Notes: generated from the sequence alone by a model not told the origin. A DNA stretch of 64,000 nt from Candidatus Sedimenticola sp. (ex Thyasira tokunagai) (GCA_037318855.1 CP134874.1:1178598-1242597), one strand, 5' to 3'. Positions 18,732 through 28,279 are shown, numbered from the stretch's first letter. Numbers and translations: made by a program.

Positions 18732-19924
18732 CTACGCGTGACGAGGTGTTGGTGGAAGTGAGTGACGTGGGCAAGAAGTTTTGCCGTTCTATTCGGCATT
18801 CAATGTTTTACGGTGTGACTGACATTGCGCGTGAGGTATTGGGAGCCGGAATCAACACCGATAGCCTACGCAAGCATGAGTTCTGGGGTCTGGATGACAT
18901 CAGCTTCGAACTGCGGCGTGGCGAACTTTTGGGTGTTATCGGCCCCAATGGTGCCGGTAAGAGTAGTCTGCTCAAGGTCCTGAGTGGGATATTTCTACCG
19001 GATCGTGGCTACGTTAGAACCCGTGGAAGATTGAGTGCACTGATCGAGGTGAGCTCAGGTTTTCATCCCTTGTTGACCGGTCGGGAGAATATCTTCATAC
19101 GTGGTGCTATTCTGGGCATGAGCAAGCGGGAGTTGGAACGCGATCTGGATGAAATTATCGCGTTTGCGGGACTCGAAGACGCCATCGATACGCCGGTTAA
19201 GTACTACTCTAGCGGCATGCACGCGCGGCTGGGTTTTTCCATCGCCCTGCAGGCAACACCTGATGTTCTGTTAATCGATGAGGTACTGGCAGTCGGCGAT
19301 GCCGGTTTTCGTCACAAGGCCTACAATCGCTTGTCGGAACTTCGACGCAATACTGCGACCATCTTGGTTTCCCACAGCATGGAAACCATCACGCGCGTCT
19401 GTGATCGTGTCCTTGTCATCGACCGCGGGCAGATGGTATTCGACGGTGATGCATACGCGGCAGCCGAGCACTATAGCGGGCTGTTCTCACAGCAGGCTCA
19501 TCTGATGAACCGGGAGGGGCACAAGTTCCATGATTTGATCACGAGTGCAGATATCAATGGCGGTCGAATCACCTACGGTGATGCGCTGGATGTGAGAGTG
19601 GAGTTTACAGTTCCTCAGGACTATGACGGGCTGATGTTCAAACTGAATATATCTACCAGTGGCGGGGAGATGGCGGCAGAATACAGCAATCTGAATGACG
19701 GTCGGGAGTTGTCGGTGCGTAAGGGGCGCAATGTGATTGAGCTGAGTCTGCCATGCTTGAACCTGTTGCCACAGGAATACTATCTGTCCTTTACCCTGCT
19801 TAGAGACGGTCTCGATCACCTGCTGTGGTGCAAGAATGTGGCAGCTATCACCGTATCAGGTCAGATGCAGGGTCATCAGCCCTACCAGCTAACGAGCAGA
19901 CAATTCGAATGCAAGCCAGTTTGA
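18728..19924 (+). CDS. ABC exporter ATPase with C-terminal carbohydrate-binding-like domain (Wzt-like)
   Basis: This is the ATPase partner of the permease, 398 residues long from the ATG that overlaps the permease stop (ATGA). The nucleotide-binding domain has Walker A GPNGAGKSS at 72-80, the signature YYSSGMHARLGFSIAL, Walker B DVLLIDEVLAVGD and the switch His in LVSHSM. After residue about 270 there is an extra beta-rich domain (DALDVRVEFTVPQDYDGLMFKL...). This resembles the Wzt C-terminal module, which recognises the finished, end-capped glycan in O9a-type systems. It implies that chain length or an end cap is read before export. An upstream in-frame ATG at 18683 lies inside the permease and is less likely. 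Confidence 0.93.
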   Translation: MTTRDEVLVEVSDVGKKFCRSIRHSMFYGVTDIAREVLGAGINTDSLRKHEFWGLDDISFELRRGELLGVIGPNGAGKSSLLKVLSGIFLPDRGYVRTRGRLSALIEVSSGFHPLLTGRENIFIRGAILGMSKRELERDLDEIIAFAGLEDAIDTPVKYYSSGMHARLGFSIALQATPDVLLIDEVLAVGDAGFRHKAYNRLSELRRNTATILVSHSMETITRVCDRVLVIDRGQMVFDGDAYAAAEHYSGLFSQQAHLMNREGHKFHDLITSADINGGRITYGDALDVRVEFTVPQDYDGLMFKLNISTSGGEMAAEYSNLNDGRELSVRKGRNVIELSLPCLNLLPQEYYLSFTLLRDGLDHLLWCKNVAAITVSGQMQGHQPYQLTSRQFECKPV

Positions 19925-20042
19925 TCTATTGTGCGTGGGGTATATGGAAAAAATGATGGTATCTTGCTACGAAAGATCTTGGGTTCAGCATCAATACTAC
20001 GTGTGGGAGTGCGGTTTCAGATGTCGGGAGAGGTAGCTGACA

Positions 20043-20882
20043 ATGGATAATGGGTTTGGCTCCGAGAACGCAAGAAACCGTTCGGAAATCGTTCGAGAGG
20101 TTATTCTGGCGCGGCGTTCTAAACGAATGTTTGTCGATGATCTCGTTCCACATGCTGATCTTTTGGAATTGATTGAGGCAGGCAGCTATGCCCCCAGTGG
20201 GTCCAATGCCCAGAATCAACGTTTTCTTTTGATTGAAGACAAGAATGAAATTGAACGAATAGGTGAAATACGCTGGGTTTTTCCCTATAAAACGAACGCC
20301 ACAAGAAAAAATGCGACAAGGAATAAAAGGCCCTCTGGGATTGTTGGCAACGCAGCAGCGCTGATTATTGTCTTCTCCGATTCGCTGCTGACAGACCCAC
20401 GAGACAATGGCGAATACTATATATGGGAGGCCCTGGAAATTCAGAACTGCTCGGCCTCTATCGAGAATATATTATTATTGGCTACTGCCAAAGGTATTGC
20501 GAGCTGCTGGGTATCGGCATCGGAAAATATGAATTACTCAAGACTTCTGACCGGTAAGACTTGGCGAGATGCACTAGAGAATTATGATATTCCAGAGTCT
20601 TACAAGGTCCAGGGGGTTGTCTTGCTCGGGTATCCCAGCTCATGGGATGACAAAGGATATCCGCGAGGGGAAAAGATGCATGGTGTGTCCTGGCAATCTG
20701 TGGAAAGAGCGTCAGTTGATCATTACATGATTAGTAAGAAAAAATCCCCGGCTGATAATGCGAATAACAGTATCACCACATTAAGAAATCTGCGAATCAG
20801 GGCCCTCAGGAAGCTAATAAGATTCAATCTGAGAGTCGTTAGGTTTCTCGGGAAGCATCTGTATCTTGTGGAAAAAAGATGA
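20043..20882 (+). CDS. Nitroreductase-family flavoprotein
   Basis: This 279-residue protein has an FMN-dependent nitroreductase fold at about residues 15-215: ARRSKRMFVDD near the N-terminus supplies the FMN phosphate Arg/Ser, SYAPSGSNAQNQRFLLI is the second flavin block, and ATAKGIASCWVSASEN is the C-terminal one. A basic tail follows. Its place among glycan genes suggests a redox step on a sugar precursor or a side role; the substrate cannot be told from sequence. It is separated by 118 nt from the ABC genes and 34 nt from the next gene, on the same strand. Confidence 0.85.
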   Translation: MDNGFGSENARNRSEIVREVILARRSKRMFVDDLVPHADLLELIEAGSYAPSGSNAQNQRFLLIEDKNEIERIGEIRWVFPYKTNATRKNATRNKRPSGIVGNAAALIIVFSDSLLTDPRDNGEYYIWEALEIQNCSASIENILLLATAKGIASCWVSASENMNYSRLLTGKTWRDALENYDIPESYKVQGVVLLGYPSSWDDKGYPRGEKMHGVSWQSVERASVDHYMISKKKSPADNANNSITTLRNLRIRALRKLIRFNLRVVRFLGKHLYLVEKR

Positions 20883-20916
20883 TGTCTGGTAGTTACCTGA
20901 TAGAGGTGAATTAAGG

Positions 20917-22281
20917 ATGCCTATTCAAAGACGAGCTATGGAACTTCTCGGTGATTTCGTTTCATGGCGAATGCGTTCTCTGATGATATCAGTCTCTGAG
21001 CCGGAGGAAGAGAGTCTGCGTGTATTGATGATGGCGGGTCATGGTTATGGAAACCTGGGTGATGAAGCGCAATTGGCTGCCAACATAGAGCGATGGCGCA
21101 GACAAGTACCCGGTGTGCGGTTGCAGGTGTGGTCTCCTCATCCTGCCTACACAGTACGGCAACATGGAATTTGTGCGGAGCCTGCGCCTCGAGTGGTGTG
21201 GTTTGATGCCAATCGCAATGGTGCTTACGGTGCATCTACTGAGGGATTTCAAGCACAGTTCTGGAGAGTTCGGGAACGTATGCTGAAGGCCGCAGAACGG
21301 CTGAACAGAGGGCTGCATCCATGGGGGATTAACGATGCCGAGTTGGCTCTTTTGAAGCAGATTCGTCAGGCGCATTTGTTGCATGTGTCAGGCGGAGGAT
21401 TTATGACAGGTAGTACCAGAAGCCGTCTATGGGAAACCTGCCTGGTATTGAACTTGGCACATGTGATGGGTACCCCGGCTGTCCTGTCGGGCCAGACCAT
21501 TGGTGTGTTTGAAATGGAAGAGGATCGTCAACTGGCGCTTTGGGGGCTGGAGCATGCCGCAGTGATTGAACTGCGGGATGCGGGTGCGTCAGAAGCAGAA
21601 GTGCGAGCGTTGGGTATTTCGGGTGAGCATGTGTACTCACGGTTTGATGATGCTTTGTTCTGTACACGAGCAGAACCTGGCAAGGTTCGCGGACTGCTGA
21701 CATCCCTGGGTGTCGAAGGCGACTACATTGCCGCAAATTGCCATCATTGGAACCAGGGTTCGCAGATGCGCGAAAAGGCAATTCGGCAGTTTTCGCGTCT
21801 ATGTGACGTGCTTGCGGAACGTAGTGGGTGTCCTGTGGTGCTGGTGCCCATGCATGAGAGTGACCAATCTGCACAGCAGCACGCTGCTGAAGCCATGAGT
21901 TGTGAAAGTGTGCTTGTGCCGTATGAGGAAGGCTTCGACTACAGACTCGCGAGAGGCGTTTTTGCTGATTCCTTGGGGGTCATATCTTTCAAGCATCATC
22001 CACTGGTTTTCGCGTTGGGCGAGGGTGTTCCTACCCTGAGTGTGTCGGTTGATCCTTACTATGATCATAAGAACCATTTTGCACTGGCACTATTCGGACA
22101 AGAGGATTATAGCCTTACTGCGGATCGTTTTCTTTCCGCCGCGGCTGAGCAAGTGGCGACAACTTGGTTGAGTCGTCTTGATGAGGAGCGACGACGCATC
22201 AAGGCATTTGGGGCTGAACTAAAAAAAGAGGAGATGGCATTCATAGAATCGGCTGCTCGTGTGGCTTCGGAAAGCGTCTAA
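20917..22281 (+). CDS. Polysaccharide pyruvyl transferase-family protein
   Basis: This 454-residue protein resembles the CsaB/WcaK polysaccharide pyruvyltransferase family, which adds ketal-linked pyruvate from phosphoenolpyruvate to sugars. Seen are MMAGHGYGNLGDEAQLAA near residue 30, a typical family opening (GxGNxGDE), LLHVSGGGFMTGSTRSRLWE, LSGQTIGVFEMEED, and SFKHHPLVFALGEGVPTLSVSVDPYYDHK near the end, matching the RLHxxIFA-like acceptor region. The acceptor sugar is unknown. In this island it probably decorates or caps the exported glycan, which would fit the Wzt-type recognition domain upstream. Confidence 0.82.
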   Translation: MPIQRRAMELLGDFVSWRMRSLMISVSEPEEESLRVLMMAGHGYGNLGDEAQLAANIERWRRQVPGVRLQVWSPHPAYTVRQHGICAEPAPRVVWFDANRNGAYGASTEGFQAQFWRVRERMLKAAERLNRGLHPWGINDAELALLKQIRQAHLLHVSGGGFMTGSTRSRLWETCLVLNLAHVMGTPAVLSGQTIGVFEMEEDRQLALWGLEHAAVIELRDAGASEAEVRALGISGEHVYSRFDDALFCTRAEPGKVRGLLTSLGVEGDYIAANCHHWNQGSQMREKAIRQFSRLCDVLAERSGCPVVLVPMHESDQSAQQHAAEAMSCESVLVPYEEGFDYRLARGVFADSLGVISFKHHPLVFALGEGVPTLSVSVDPYYDHKNHFALALFGQEDYSLTADRFLSAAAEQVATTWLSRLDEERRRIKAFGAELKKEEMAFIESAARVASESV

Positions 22282-22371
22282 GCGATGTGGTAACGGCGCT
22301 GCTATTTTATCTATAATTCTTTAGTCTGAATTTTTTGGTATTGGATTTTACCCAAATTTGTTTGTCTGTGA

Positions 22372-23538
22372 GTGTGCTCTGTGAATTTTGAAAAACTCAA
22401 GCGTATATTGATAACTGGAAACCTGCTTCGCTTCAATCCGGGTTTTGAGTATCGCGGCAATCAAACCGGCAACATACGGTGGTTGGCGCATCACGTGCAG
22501 CCAGCACTGCAGATTGGTCTTGATCTACCTACCAGTGTGTTGGTGTGGAGTGAAAGTTCTCGTTTTGATGGAAGAGCGATCTACCGGATCTACGATCGGC
22601 CGGTTACGCAACAAGGCTTTGTGGAATTATTGAATGAAAATAGTTGCAAGGCTTTAGAAGAGTATCTGGCACAGCACATCCCAGACGATAGTCTAGTCAT
22701 TGGTTTTGAGTTGCCTGAGTTGTTCATCAAGGCCTTCGATTCCATGGGGGTGTCGTACGTGGATATCATGATGGCGCCGATTCGTTTTATGTCGGATATT
22801 GTATTGGGTATACGGGCATCCCGGGACGATATTCATTCCCGTCTGTTGCTGCACGCCCTCACTGAAGCTGAGATCTGTGTGCATGCCGGTGCTTTCAATG
22901 CGCGACTGTGTCGATTGCCATCCCTTGCTCTTCGTGAGCACAGCGCCGTGTTGGCAGGCCAGGTGAGTAACGATGTGTCTCTTGCCAATCAGGGACAATT
23001 TATCGGATTCAATGATTTCAAGGATGAAATCCAGGACCTGGTAAGTACACATGCCCAGGTCTATTTCAAACCCCATCCATATGCTAATGCCGCGCAGGTG
23101 AAGCTGCAGAAGTCAGTTTTGAAACAGTTTGGCTCAATACAAGTGACTAATGAGAATATTTACCATCTGCTGTATCAGTCTGAGCTGAGTGCCGTTTGTG
23201 CTCTGACATCTTCAGTGGTGATCGAAGCGCCTTACTTCGGGGTCAAAGGACGGATGTTGGCGTCCTATCCCTTTCCTTTCGTCAATCAAGGCTGTTCCGG
23301 GCCTGGTGGTTTTGTACAGATTTATGATCGATTACACCAGCCATCGTTTTGGGCGCACGTGTTAGCGGATGGTGATGCGCCGTCGTTCGCGATGCCGGTT
23401 GGGATATTGAGAACTACTATCGGCCAAGCTTGGGGCGCCGACTTACCGAAGGCAACGGTGCGCGGTGGTCGTCTTCGTAGTCGGATGCGACGCGATGTAC
23501 GAGCCTTGACTCGTTATTTTAGGAGGGGGAGTAAATGA
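22372..23538 (+). CDS. Uncharacterised GT-B-like polysaccharide protein
   Basis: I cannot name this 388-residue protein with certainty. It has no membrane segment. The C-terminal half contains VYFKPHPYAN, then CALTSSVVIEAPYFGVKGRML, a pattern like the nucleotide-binding half of GT-B capsule enzymes such as KpsC/KpsS-type Kdo transferases (KPHP followed by a T/S-rich E-A-x-x-x-G segment). A glycosyltransferase role is therefore inferred. The start is GTG, either 22372 or 22381; neither has a clear ribosome site. Its stop overlaps the next start by 4 nt (ATGA), so it is coupled to the following glycosyltransferase. Confidence 0.6.
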   Translation: MCSVNFEKLKRILITGNLLRFNPGFEYRGNQTGNIRWLAHHVQPALQIGLDLPTSVLVWSESSRFDGRAIYRIYDRPVTQQGFVELLNENSCKALEEYLAQHIPDDSLVIGFELPELFIKAFDSMGVSYVDIMMAPIRFMSDIVLGIRASRDDIHSRLLLHALTEAEICVHAGAFNARLCRLPSLALREHSAVLAGQVSNDVSLANQGQFIGFNDFKDEIQDLVSTHAQVYFKPHPYANAAQVKLQKSVLKQFGSIQVTNENIYHLLYQSELSAVCALTSSVVIEAPYFGVKGRMLASYPFPFVNQGCSGPGGFVQIYDRLHQPSFWAHVLADGDAPSFAMPVGILRTTIGQAWGADLPKATVRGGRLRSRMRRDVRALTRYFRRGSK

Positions 23539-24746
23539 AGGGTCGCCTGCTCGTCCTAACGTCGCATAACATATATGCGTCCACGCCCAATGGTGCCCTG
23601 CATGCCATGCGCAATCTGATGGATTGGTTGGCCAATGACTGGTCGATCAATATCTACAGTCTAAATCCCTGTTCTGAGCCAAGTCCAATGCCGAGGGTTT
23701 CTGTTTTTCATGCCAAGCCACTGCGAAGAAAGCGAATTACGATTTTTCTCAATGAGTATTTTGACAATCTTGTGATTCGATATTTGCGGCGTGGATTTAA
23801 TACGGTATTCGAGTATTTGATCCGATTCCACAAAGAGTCGAAAGGCAATGTGTTCAGGAATGATCAGCACCTGGAAAACCTGCGAGGCTTCCTGCAGGGT
23901 AGAGATTACGATCTTGTAATTGTTGAGTACATTAACAACACTTACCTGCTCGAGGCTTTTGGTGATACGAAGCCGCCGGCCATTTTGGATATGCACGATC
24001 TTATGCACGTCAGAGCAGAACGGTTTCGTGAAGTAGGGATAACGCCATCTATCGACATCGACAGGATGGAAGAATACCGCCTCATGCGCAACTATGATTT
24101 GTTGATGGCTATCCAGGCCAAGGAAGCGGGCATGCTTCGCGAAGAGTTTTCTGATCGTGTCGTGGTGGTGCGCAGGCCACAACAGCCTGTTGATTGTCCG
24201 CTGCCCGACGATGAGTCGCCTTTTAGGCTGCTGTTTCTAGCATCCAAGGCTTTGTTCAATTTGCATGCCTATGACTGGTTTGTATCAGAGGTCTGGCCTC
24301 ATCTCGATGGTGACGGCATGGAGTTGTTGGTTGCGGGAAGCCTATGCAATGTAATTGGCCGGCCCAGGCGATCGAACATTCGGCACTTGGGGCTCGTGGA
24401 TAGTCTGCAGGATGCCTACTCTCTGGCCCATGTGAGTATCAATCCAGTTCAGGCTGGATCCGGTCTTAAGATCAAGAATCTGGAAGCACTGGCCCACGGC
24501 AGAGTGATGCTGACCACGCCCTTGGGCGCCGAGGGAATGGAGGACGCAGTTGGGCATGGCTTGCTAGTGGTGCAAGAACCGCAAGAGATGGTGCATGAGT
24601 TGCAGGTGTTGCGGGATGAACCGCAACGGCGGCATGCTTTGGGTGAGGCAGGTTTGTCCTATATTCAAGAGTTTATGAGTCCGTCAGCGTGTTTCTCTGA
24701 ACTGGATCAGGCCCTGTCTCGTTTGTTGTCACCCGATAAACGGTAG
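23535..24746 (+). CDS. Glycosyltransferase family 1/4-like protein
   Basis: This 403-residue GT-B glycosyltransferase has an N-terminal Rossmann-like start (GRLLVLTSHNIYASTPNGALHAMRNL) and a C-terminal nucleotide-sugar domain with NIRHLGLVDSLQDAYSLAHVSINPVQAGSGLKIKNLEALAHGRVMLTTPLGAEGM, the usual donor-binding block with the Gly-x-Lys and Glu. The start ATG overlaps the stop of the upstream gene and the stop is followed at once by the next glycosyltransferase, so the three are cotranscribed. Linkage and sugar are unknown. Confidence 0.85.
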   Translation: MKGRLLVLTSHNIYASTPNGALHAMRNLMDWLANDWSINIYSLNPCSEPSPMPRVSVFHAKPLRRKRITIFLNEYFDNLVIRYLRRGFNTVFEYLIRFHKESKGNVFRNDQHLENLRGFLQGRDYDLVIVEYINNTYLLEAFGDTKPPAILDMHDLMHVRAERFREVGITPSIDIDRMEEYRLMRNYDLLMAIQAKEAGMLREEFSDRVVVVRRPQQPVDCPLPDDESPFRLLFLASKALFNLHAYDWFVSEVWPHLDGDGMELLVAGSLCNVIGRPRRSNIRHLGLVDSLQDAYSLAHVSINPVQAGSGLKIKNLEALAHGRVMLTTPLGAEGMEDAVGHGLLVVQEPQEMVHELQVLRDEPQRRHALGEAGLSYIQEFMSPSACFSELDQALSRLLSPDKR

Positions 24747-24778
24747 TGGTCGGAAGTCTCATCAGGCAAGCTGGCGAT

Positions 24779-25768
24779 ATGAATATCCTTAGTCCCATGC
24801 CAACCGGGAATGGTGCGCATGTTGTGCATAAGCTGCTGGAGTCGCATCTGGATGACTATAGTGTGTGCGATTACCATCCAGTACGGACCTATTTCCCGCC
24901 GCTTCTGTGGCAGTGCTGCAGGGAGGGTAATCCCAGTCTCATACATACGACACCAGATCATGGCCTGTTTTTCCTGCGCCACAATGCACCGATGGTATTG
25001 ACTTTTCATAACTACGTGTTGGACTGGTCGATGCAAAACTACGGTTCGTTGCTACAGCGCCTGCATTGGCGTACTGATCTGCGATGGCTAACGCGCAAAG
25101 CACTCGACCGTGCCGATAAGGTTACTGCGGTGAGCGATTTTACCGCCTCACTGGTGCACTCCGATCTGGGATTCAAGGGCGATATCCAAGTAATTCCCAA
25201 CGGCGTGGATACGTCAATATTTTTCCCCGGGTTGGATCGATCGGATGACGGTGTCGTTCGCGTGTTATTCAGCGGCAATCCAACCGCACGTAAAGGTGCG
25301 CAATGGTTGAAAGGGATTGCAGGCCTTCTACAGTCGGGGATTGAGATCTGGTGCACCGGCGGTTTGCGTGGTGCAACCGAGGATACGGCTGGGCAGCGTA
25401 TACGTTATCTGGGGCCGATCTCGTACATGGATATGCCTGCAGTATATCGTGAGGCAGACATGTTGCTGCTGCCAACGGTCAGGGAAGGTCACAGCCTTGC
25501 TGTGTTGGAAGCAATGGCCAGTGGACTGCCTGTCGTGGCATCGCGTTGTTCGTCATTGCCTGAACAGGTGATTGAAGGTGAGGGTGGTTGCCTGGTGGAT
25601 GTCGGCGATGTACAGCAATATGCCGCCGCTATCCATAACCTGGCAGAAGACCAGGAAGCCCGCGACGCGATGGGTGCGTTTAATCGCAGGCGTACCGAGC
25701 AGGTATTTCCACTGCAGAGGATGATATCCACCTATCGTGAATTGTTTTCGAGCGCGTACGAGAAGTAA
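24779..25768 (+). CDS. Glycosyltransferase family 4 protein
   Basis: This is a GT4-type retaining glycosyltransferase of about 329 residues. It shows MNILSPMPTGNGAHVVHKLLE at the N-terminus, VTAVSDFTASLV and IQVIPNGVDTSIFFP in the middle, and the C-terminal donor site LLLPTVREGHSLAVLEAMASGLPVVAS, the EX7E motif of the family. The ATG at 24779 starts with the usual beta-strand. A GTG at 24746, overlapping the previous stop, would add 11 residues and cannot be excluded. It ends the plus-strand polysaccharide operon and faces the next gene tail to tail. Confidence 0.88.
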   Translation: MNILSPMPTGNGAHVVHKLLESHLDDYSVCDYHPVRTYFPPLLWQCCREGNPSLIHTTPDHGLFFLRHNAPMVLTFHNYVLDWSMQNYGSLLQRLHWRTDLRWLTRKALDRADKVTAVSDFTASLVHSDLGFKGDIQVIPNGVDTSIFFPGLDRSDDGVVRVLFSGNPTARKGAQWLKGIAGLLQSGIEIWCTGGLRGATEDTAGQRIRYLGPISYMDMPAVYREADMLLLPTVREGHSLAVLEAMASGLPVVASRCSSLPEQVIEGEGGCLVDVGDVQQYAAAIHNLAEDQEARDAMGAFNRRRTEQVFPLQRMISTYRELFSSAYEK

Positions 25769-25857
25769 AAAAGGATAGCCAAGTATTGAATATCTTAAAA
25801 TGTACTTCTTTCTTGGGTTCAAGATATAAGTCTATCAGGAGAGTCCGGTATTACTCG

Positions 25858-27078
25858 CTATGAACCAGCGTTCGGGTGTGGATATACTAGGCTCCGCAAT
25901 AGAGAGTTATAGCTGTCTGTTATGGCGTACCAGCAAAAATGCTCCCTAACTTCGATGGATCCCGCATTAGCTAGCTTTTGCCTGAGTTTTTCATTGTTTC
26001 TTAAGTGAAGGATGGCTGATGAGAGTTGCTCTGGGTTCTTTTGATCAACAAGCAGAGAGTTGTGGTCATCCTTGAGGATGTCTCTCGTGGCGGGGGTTGG
26101 TGATGCGATGACAGCGCACCCACAGCCCATCGCTTCGACTATTACCAGCCCAAACCCCTCCTGGTCTCCATCATCTGCGATGGTAAAGGGGAAAACTGCA
26201 CATGCTGCCTCCTTAAACAGAGTAGCTAGTCTTTCCTGGGTGATTCCACCAAGAAAATGAGTATTGTGACTGATTTTTAGCTCAGTTGCCTGGGTTTCCA
26301 GTGCAGCTCTCTCAGGCCCATCACCGGCAATATGGAGCTGCATCTGTGCTTTTTCTTGTAATACCAGTTTGAATGCCTGGAGTAGGGTATCCACCCCTTT
26401 TTTCTTTACCAGACGCCCGGCAAAAATCAATTTGTCCGGATCCGGAGAGGTTTCTGGGGGAGTAAAGAGGGTATCAAGATCTGTTCCCATTGGAATGATC
26501 TGTATCGAATCTTTATCTGCACCAAGCGCGATGATGGGTTCTATCATTGCATTGCTCACTATGGTGATCTGGTCGCACATGCGGATTGAAAAGCGTTTGA
26601 GTAGCGTTGTTACTTTCCCGCGAAGAGCAAACAGGTCTCCGCCGTGTGAGGTACATATCACAGGACCTTTATATGCCTTGGTGTATTTCAATAGCGCAGC
26701 GACAAACCCCATCGGTAGAAGCCAGTGAGCGTGAATTAGGTCGATATTCTGCTTCTTGGTGATAGATCTGGCATTTATATAGGCGCCAAGCAGAAATAGA
26801 GGGAGTAGGAGGTAGCGGAGTGGGTTCTGTCTAAGCCTTGCCAGCATGCCTCCTTGGTAGGCTAGGTTCTCCCAGGCAGCAGGGGCATAACGGAAACGAT
26901 GGACCGTGATGCCGGAAAGTTGTTCCCTGGTTGGGAGTCCTGCAGTGTGTGGTGAAAGTACATGCACTTCCCAGTTGTCAGTAAGTCTACGTGCAAGTTC
27001 GTACACGAAGGGTGGTTCATGATCGCCTTGCCAGCGGGGGAAGGTGGAGGTTAGAAGTAGTAGTCTTTTTTTTTGCAT
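25858..27078 (-). CDS. Glycosyltransferase family 4 protein
   Basis: A second GT4 enzyme, about 406 residues, on the opposite strand. It has RLLLLTSTFPRWQGDHEPPFVYELARRL at the N-terminus (the pattern of family members acting on lipid-linked sugars), DLIHAHWLLPMGFVAAL, a STHGGD-like segment (CTSHGGDLFALRG), LIFAGRLVKKKGVDTLLQAF, and the donor site GFGLVIVEAMGCGCAVIAS. The ATG at 27078 is chosen over a TTG two codons earlier. It is transcribed away from the pilin region and is not part of the plus-strand operon. Confidence 0.88.
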   Translation of the reverse strand: MQKKRLLLLTSTFPRWQGDHEPPFVYELARRLTDNWEVHVLSPHTAGLPTREQLSGITVHRFRYAPAAWENLAYQGGMLARLRQNPLRYLLLPLFLLGAYINARSITKKQNIDLIHAHWLLPMGFVAALLKYTKAYKGPVICTSHGGDLFALRGKVTTLLKRFSIRMCDQITIVSNAMIEPIIALGADKDSIQIIPMGTDLDTLFTPPETSPDPDKLIFAGRLVKKKGVDTLLQAFKLVLQEKAQMQLHIAGDGPERAALETQATELKISHNTHFLGGITQERLATLFKEAACAVFPFTIADDGDQEGFGLVIVEAMGCGCAVIASPTPATRDILKDDHNSLLVDQKNPEQLSSAILHLRNNEKLRQKLANAGSIEVREHFCWYAITDSYNSLLRSLVYPHPNAGS

Positions 27079-27756
27079 GATCAATTATGACTCTTACGGC
27101 TGTCTCCAATATGCCTATCGGTGTTTCTGTAACCCTAGCTATTTGAACGCATGATGTATTCCTTTTTTTGTGGCCGGCCCTGTGCCGGCAATCAAGTAGG
27201 AAGCTACTGTTGCGTCATGCAGATAGTCGATGGTAATGGTAATTAAGGTCGGTATCAGGAACCATGTGCGACGAGGCCGGTGTGTATTGAGCAGCGTCAT
27301 TATCTTGATACCGTGGCTGTTGTGGGCTATGCGTCATGGGGGGTATCTGATGGTGGTGTGTTGGTTAACGTATATGGGTGTAATCATGCGGTGTTCCTGC
27401 TCCAGATGCCAGTGCCATGTTCAAAGATCTTCTCATCTAAGAGTGGCACCTGTAATATCCATGATGGCAGAAATTCTATGCTGTTGAACGCTGTAGTGTG
27501 GCAAAGTGTGTGACAGTTTCCTGCGTCTGGGAGAGAGCGTGGCTTGGATGATGGTTTTGTATGAGTATTAATGGAATGGTGGGGGTGACGCAGATTGTCA
27601 CATTTTGACGTCAGTTGTTGGTGGCACATGTGGTGGATGCTCCCAATATTCAAGTGGTAGGAGTGGTTTTGAGTGTGGATATATTAAGATAATAGATAAT
27701 TATATTAAGTTGTTATGTGCGATTTCATAATGATTTCATATGCCGCGATTTAGAGA
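27079..27756. other. Long non-coding stretch upstream of the pilin gene
   Basis: About 680 nt contain no supportable gene. Two 77-89 codon frames on opposite strands overlap each other and lack motifs and ribosome sites. The part nearest the pilin is very AT-rich. It may hold the promoter of the divergent GT4 gene, regulator sites for the pilin, or the remnant of a removed gene. Confidence 0.4.
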
Positions 27757-27772
27757 CGGTATGTATGTTGCA
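27757..27772 (+). promoter_or_regulatory. Candidate sigma-54 (-24/-12) promoter for the pilin
   Basis: GG at 27758-27759 and GC at 27770-27771 are exactly 10 nt apart, and the -12 block reads TTGCA as in the consensus; the -24 block (CGGTAT) matches only in its GG. It lies about 127 nt before the pilin ATG. Pilin genes in Pseudomonas and relatives use sigma-54 with PilR, and pilS and pilR are close by here, which raises the prior. Confidence 0.45.
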
Positions 27773-27898
27773 TAAAGCTAAATGTGTTAGCTAAGCATTG
27801 ATCGACGGTTTAGCGTTATCGAAGGTTAAATATTGGGATTGCGAGTCATAAATGATAGCTCTCCCTATTAGGTTATTACTACACTGTTGGAGAACATT

Positions 27899-28225
27899 AT
27901 GAAAAAGACACAATCCGGTTTTACTCTTATCGAACTAATGATCGTTGTGGCGATCATCGGTATTCTGGCCGCGATAGCCCTTCCTGCCTACCGTGACTAC
28001 ACCAAAAAGGCCGCCATAGGCAATGGCATAGCCAGTTTGGCAGGTCAAAAAACAAAGGTATCAGAAGACTGGCTGACCAATGTTAGTGCATCGCTTCCAT
28101 CTGCTATCTCCACAACAGTAGAAGGTATAAAAGTAACATTGACCCCAGCAGCTAATGCTGCTGCTGACGGCCTGGATTGGACCTGTGATCACGACTCCGA
28201 CGTCACTGTTAATAATTGCCCCTGA
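27899..28225 (+). CDS. pilA: Type IV pilin (PilA-like, short)
   Basis: This pilus subunit precursor has 108 residues from the ATG at 27899, which follows a GGAGA ribosome site at the right spacing. The leader MKKTQSG is cut by PilD before [27 protein letters not shown], the textbook pilin N-terminal helix with Glu5. The globular part is unusually small (most pilins have 140-160 residues). It ends in a disulfide-type loop between the Cys of WTCDHD and the penultimate Cys (NNCP). The pilBCD genes lie 11-15 kb upstream and pilSR 2 kb downstream. It is probably the major pilin; a minor pilin is possible. Confidence 0.9.
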   Translation: MKKTQSGFTLIELMIVVAIIGILAAIALPAYRDYTKKAAIGNGIASLAGQKTKVSEDWLTNVSASLPSAISTTVEGIKVTLTPAANAAADGLDWTCDHDSDVTVNNCP

Positions 28226-28279
28226 TCAGTTAGGTTGACTCAGTGGGATTTTTATCGACTTAATTTAGGTTGCAGAGTG

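Noticed and set aside
27230..27653. Small frames upstream of the pilin on both strands
   Set aside because: They overlap each other, lack motifs and ribosome sites, and look like chance open frames.
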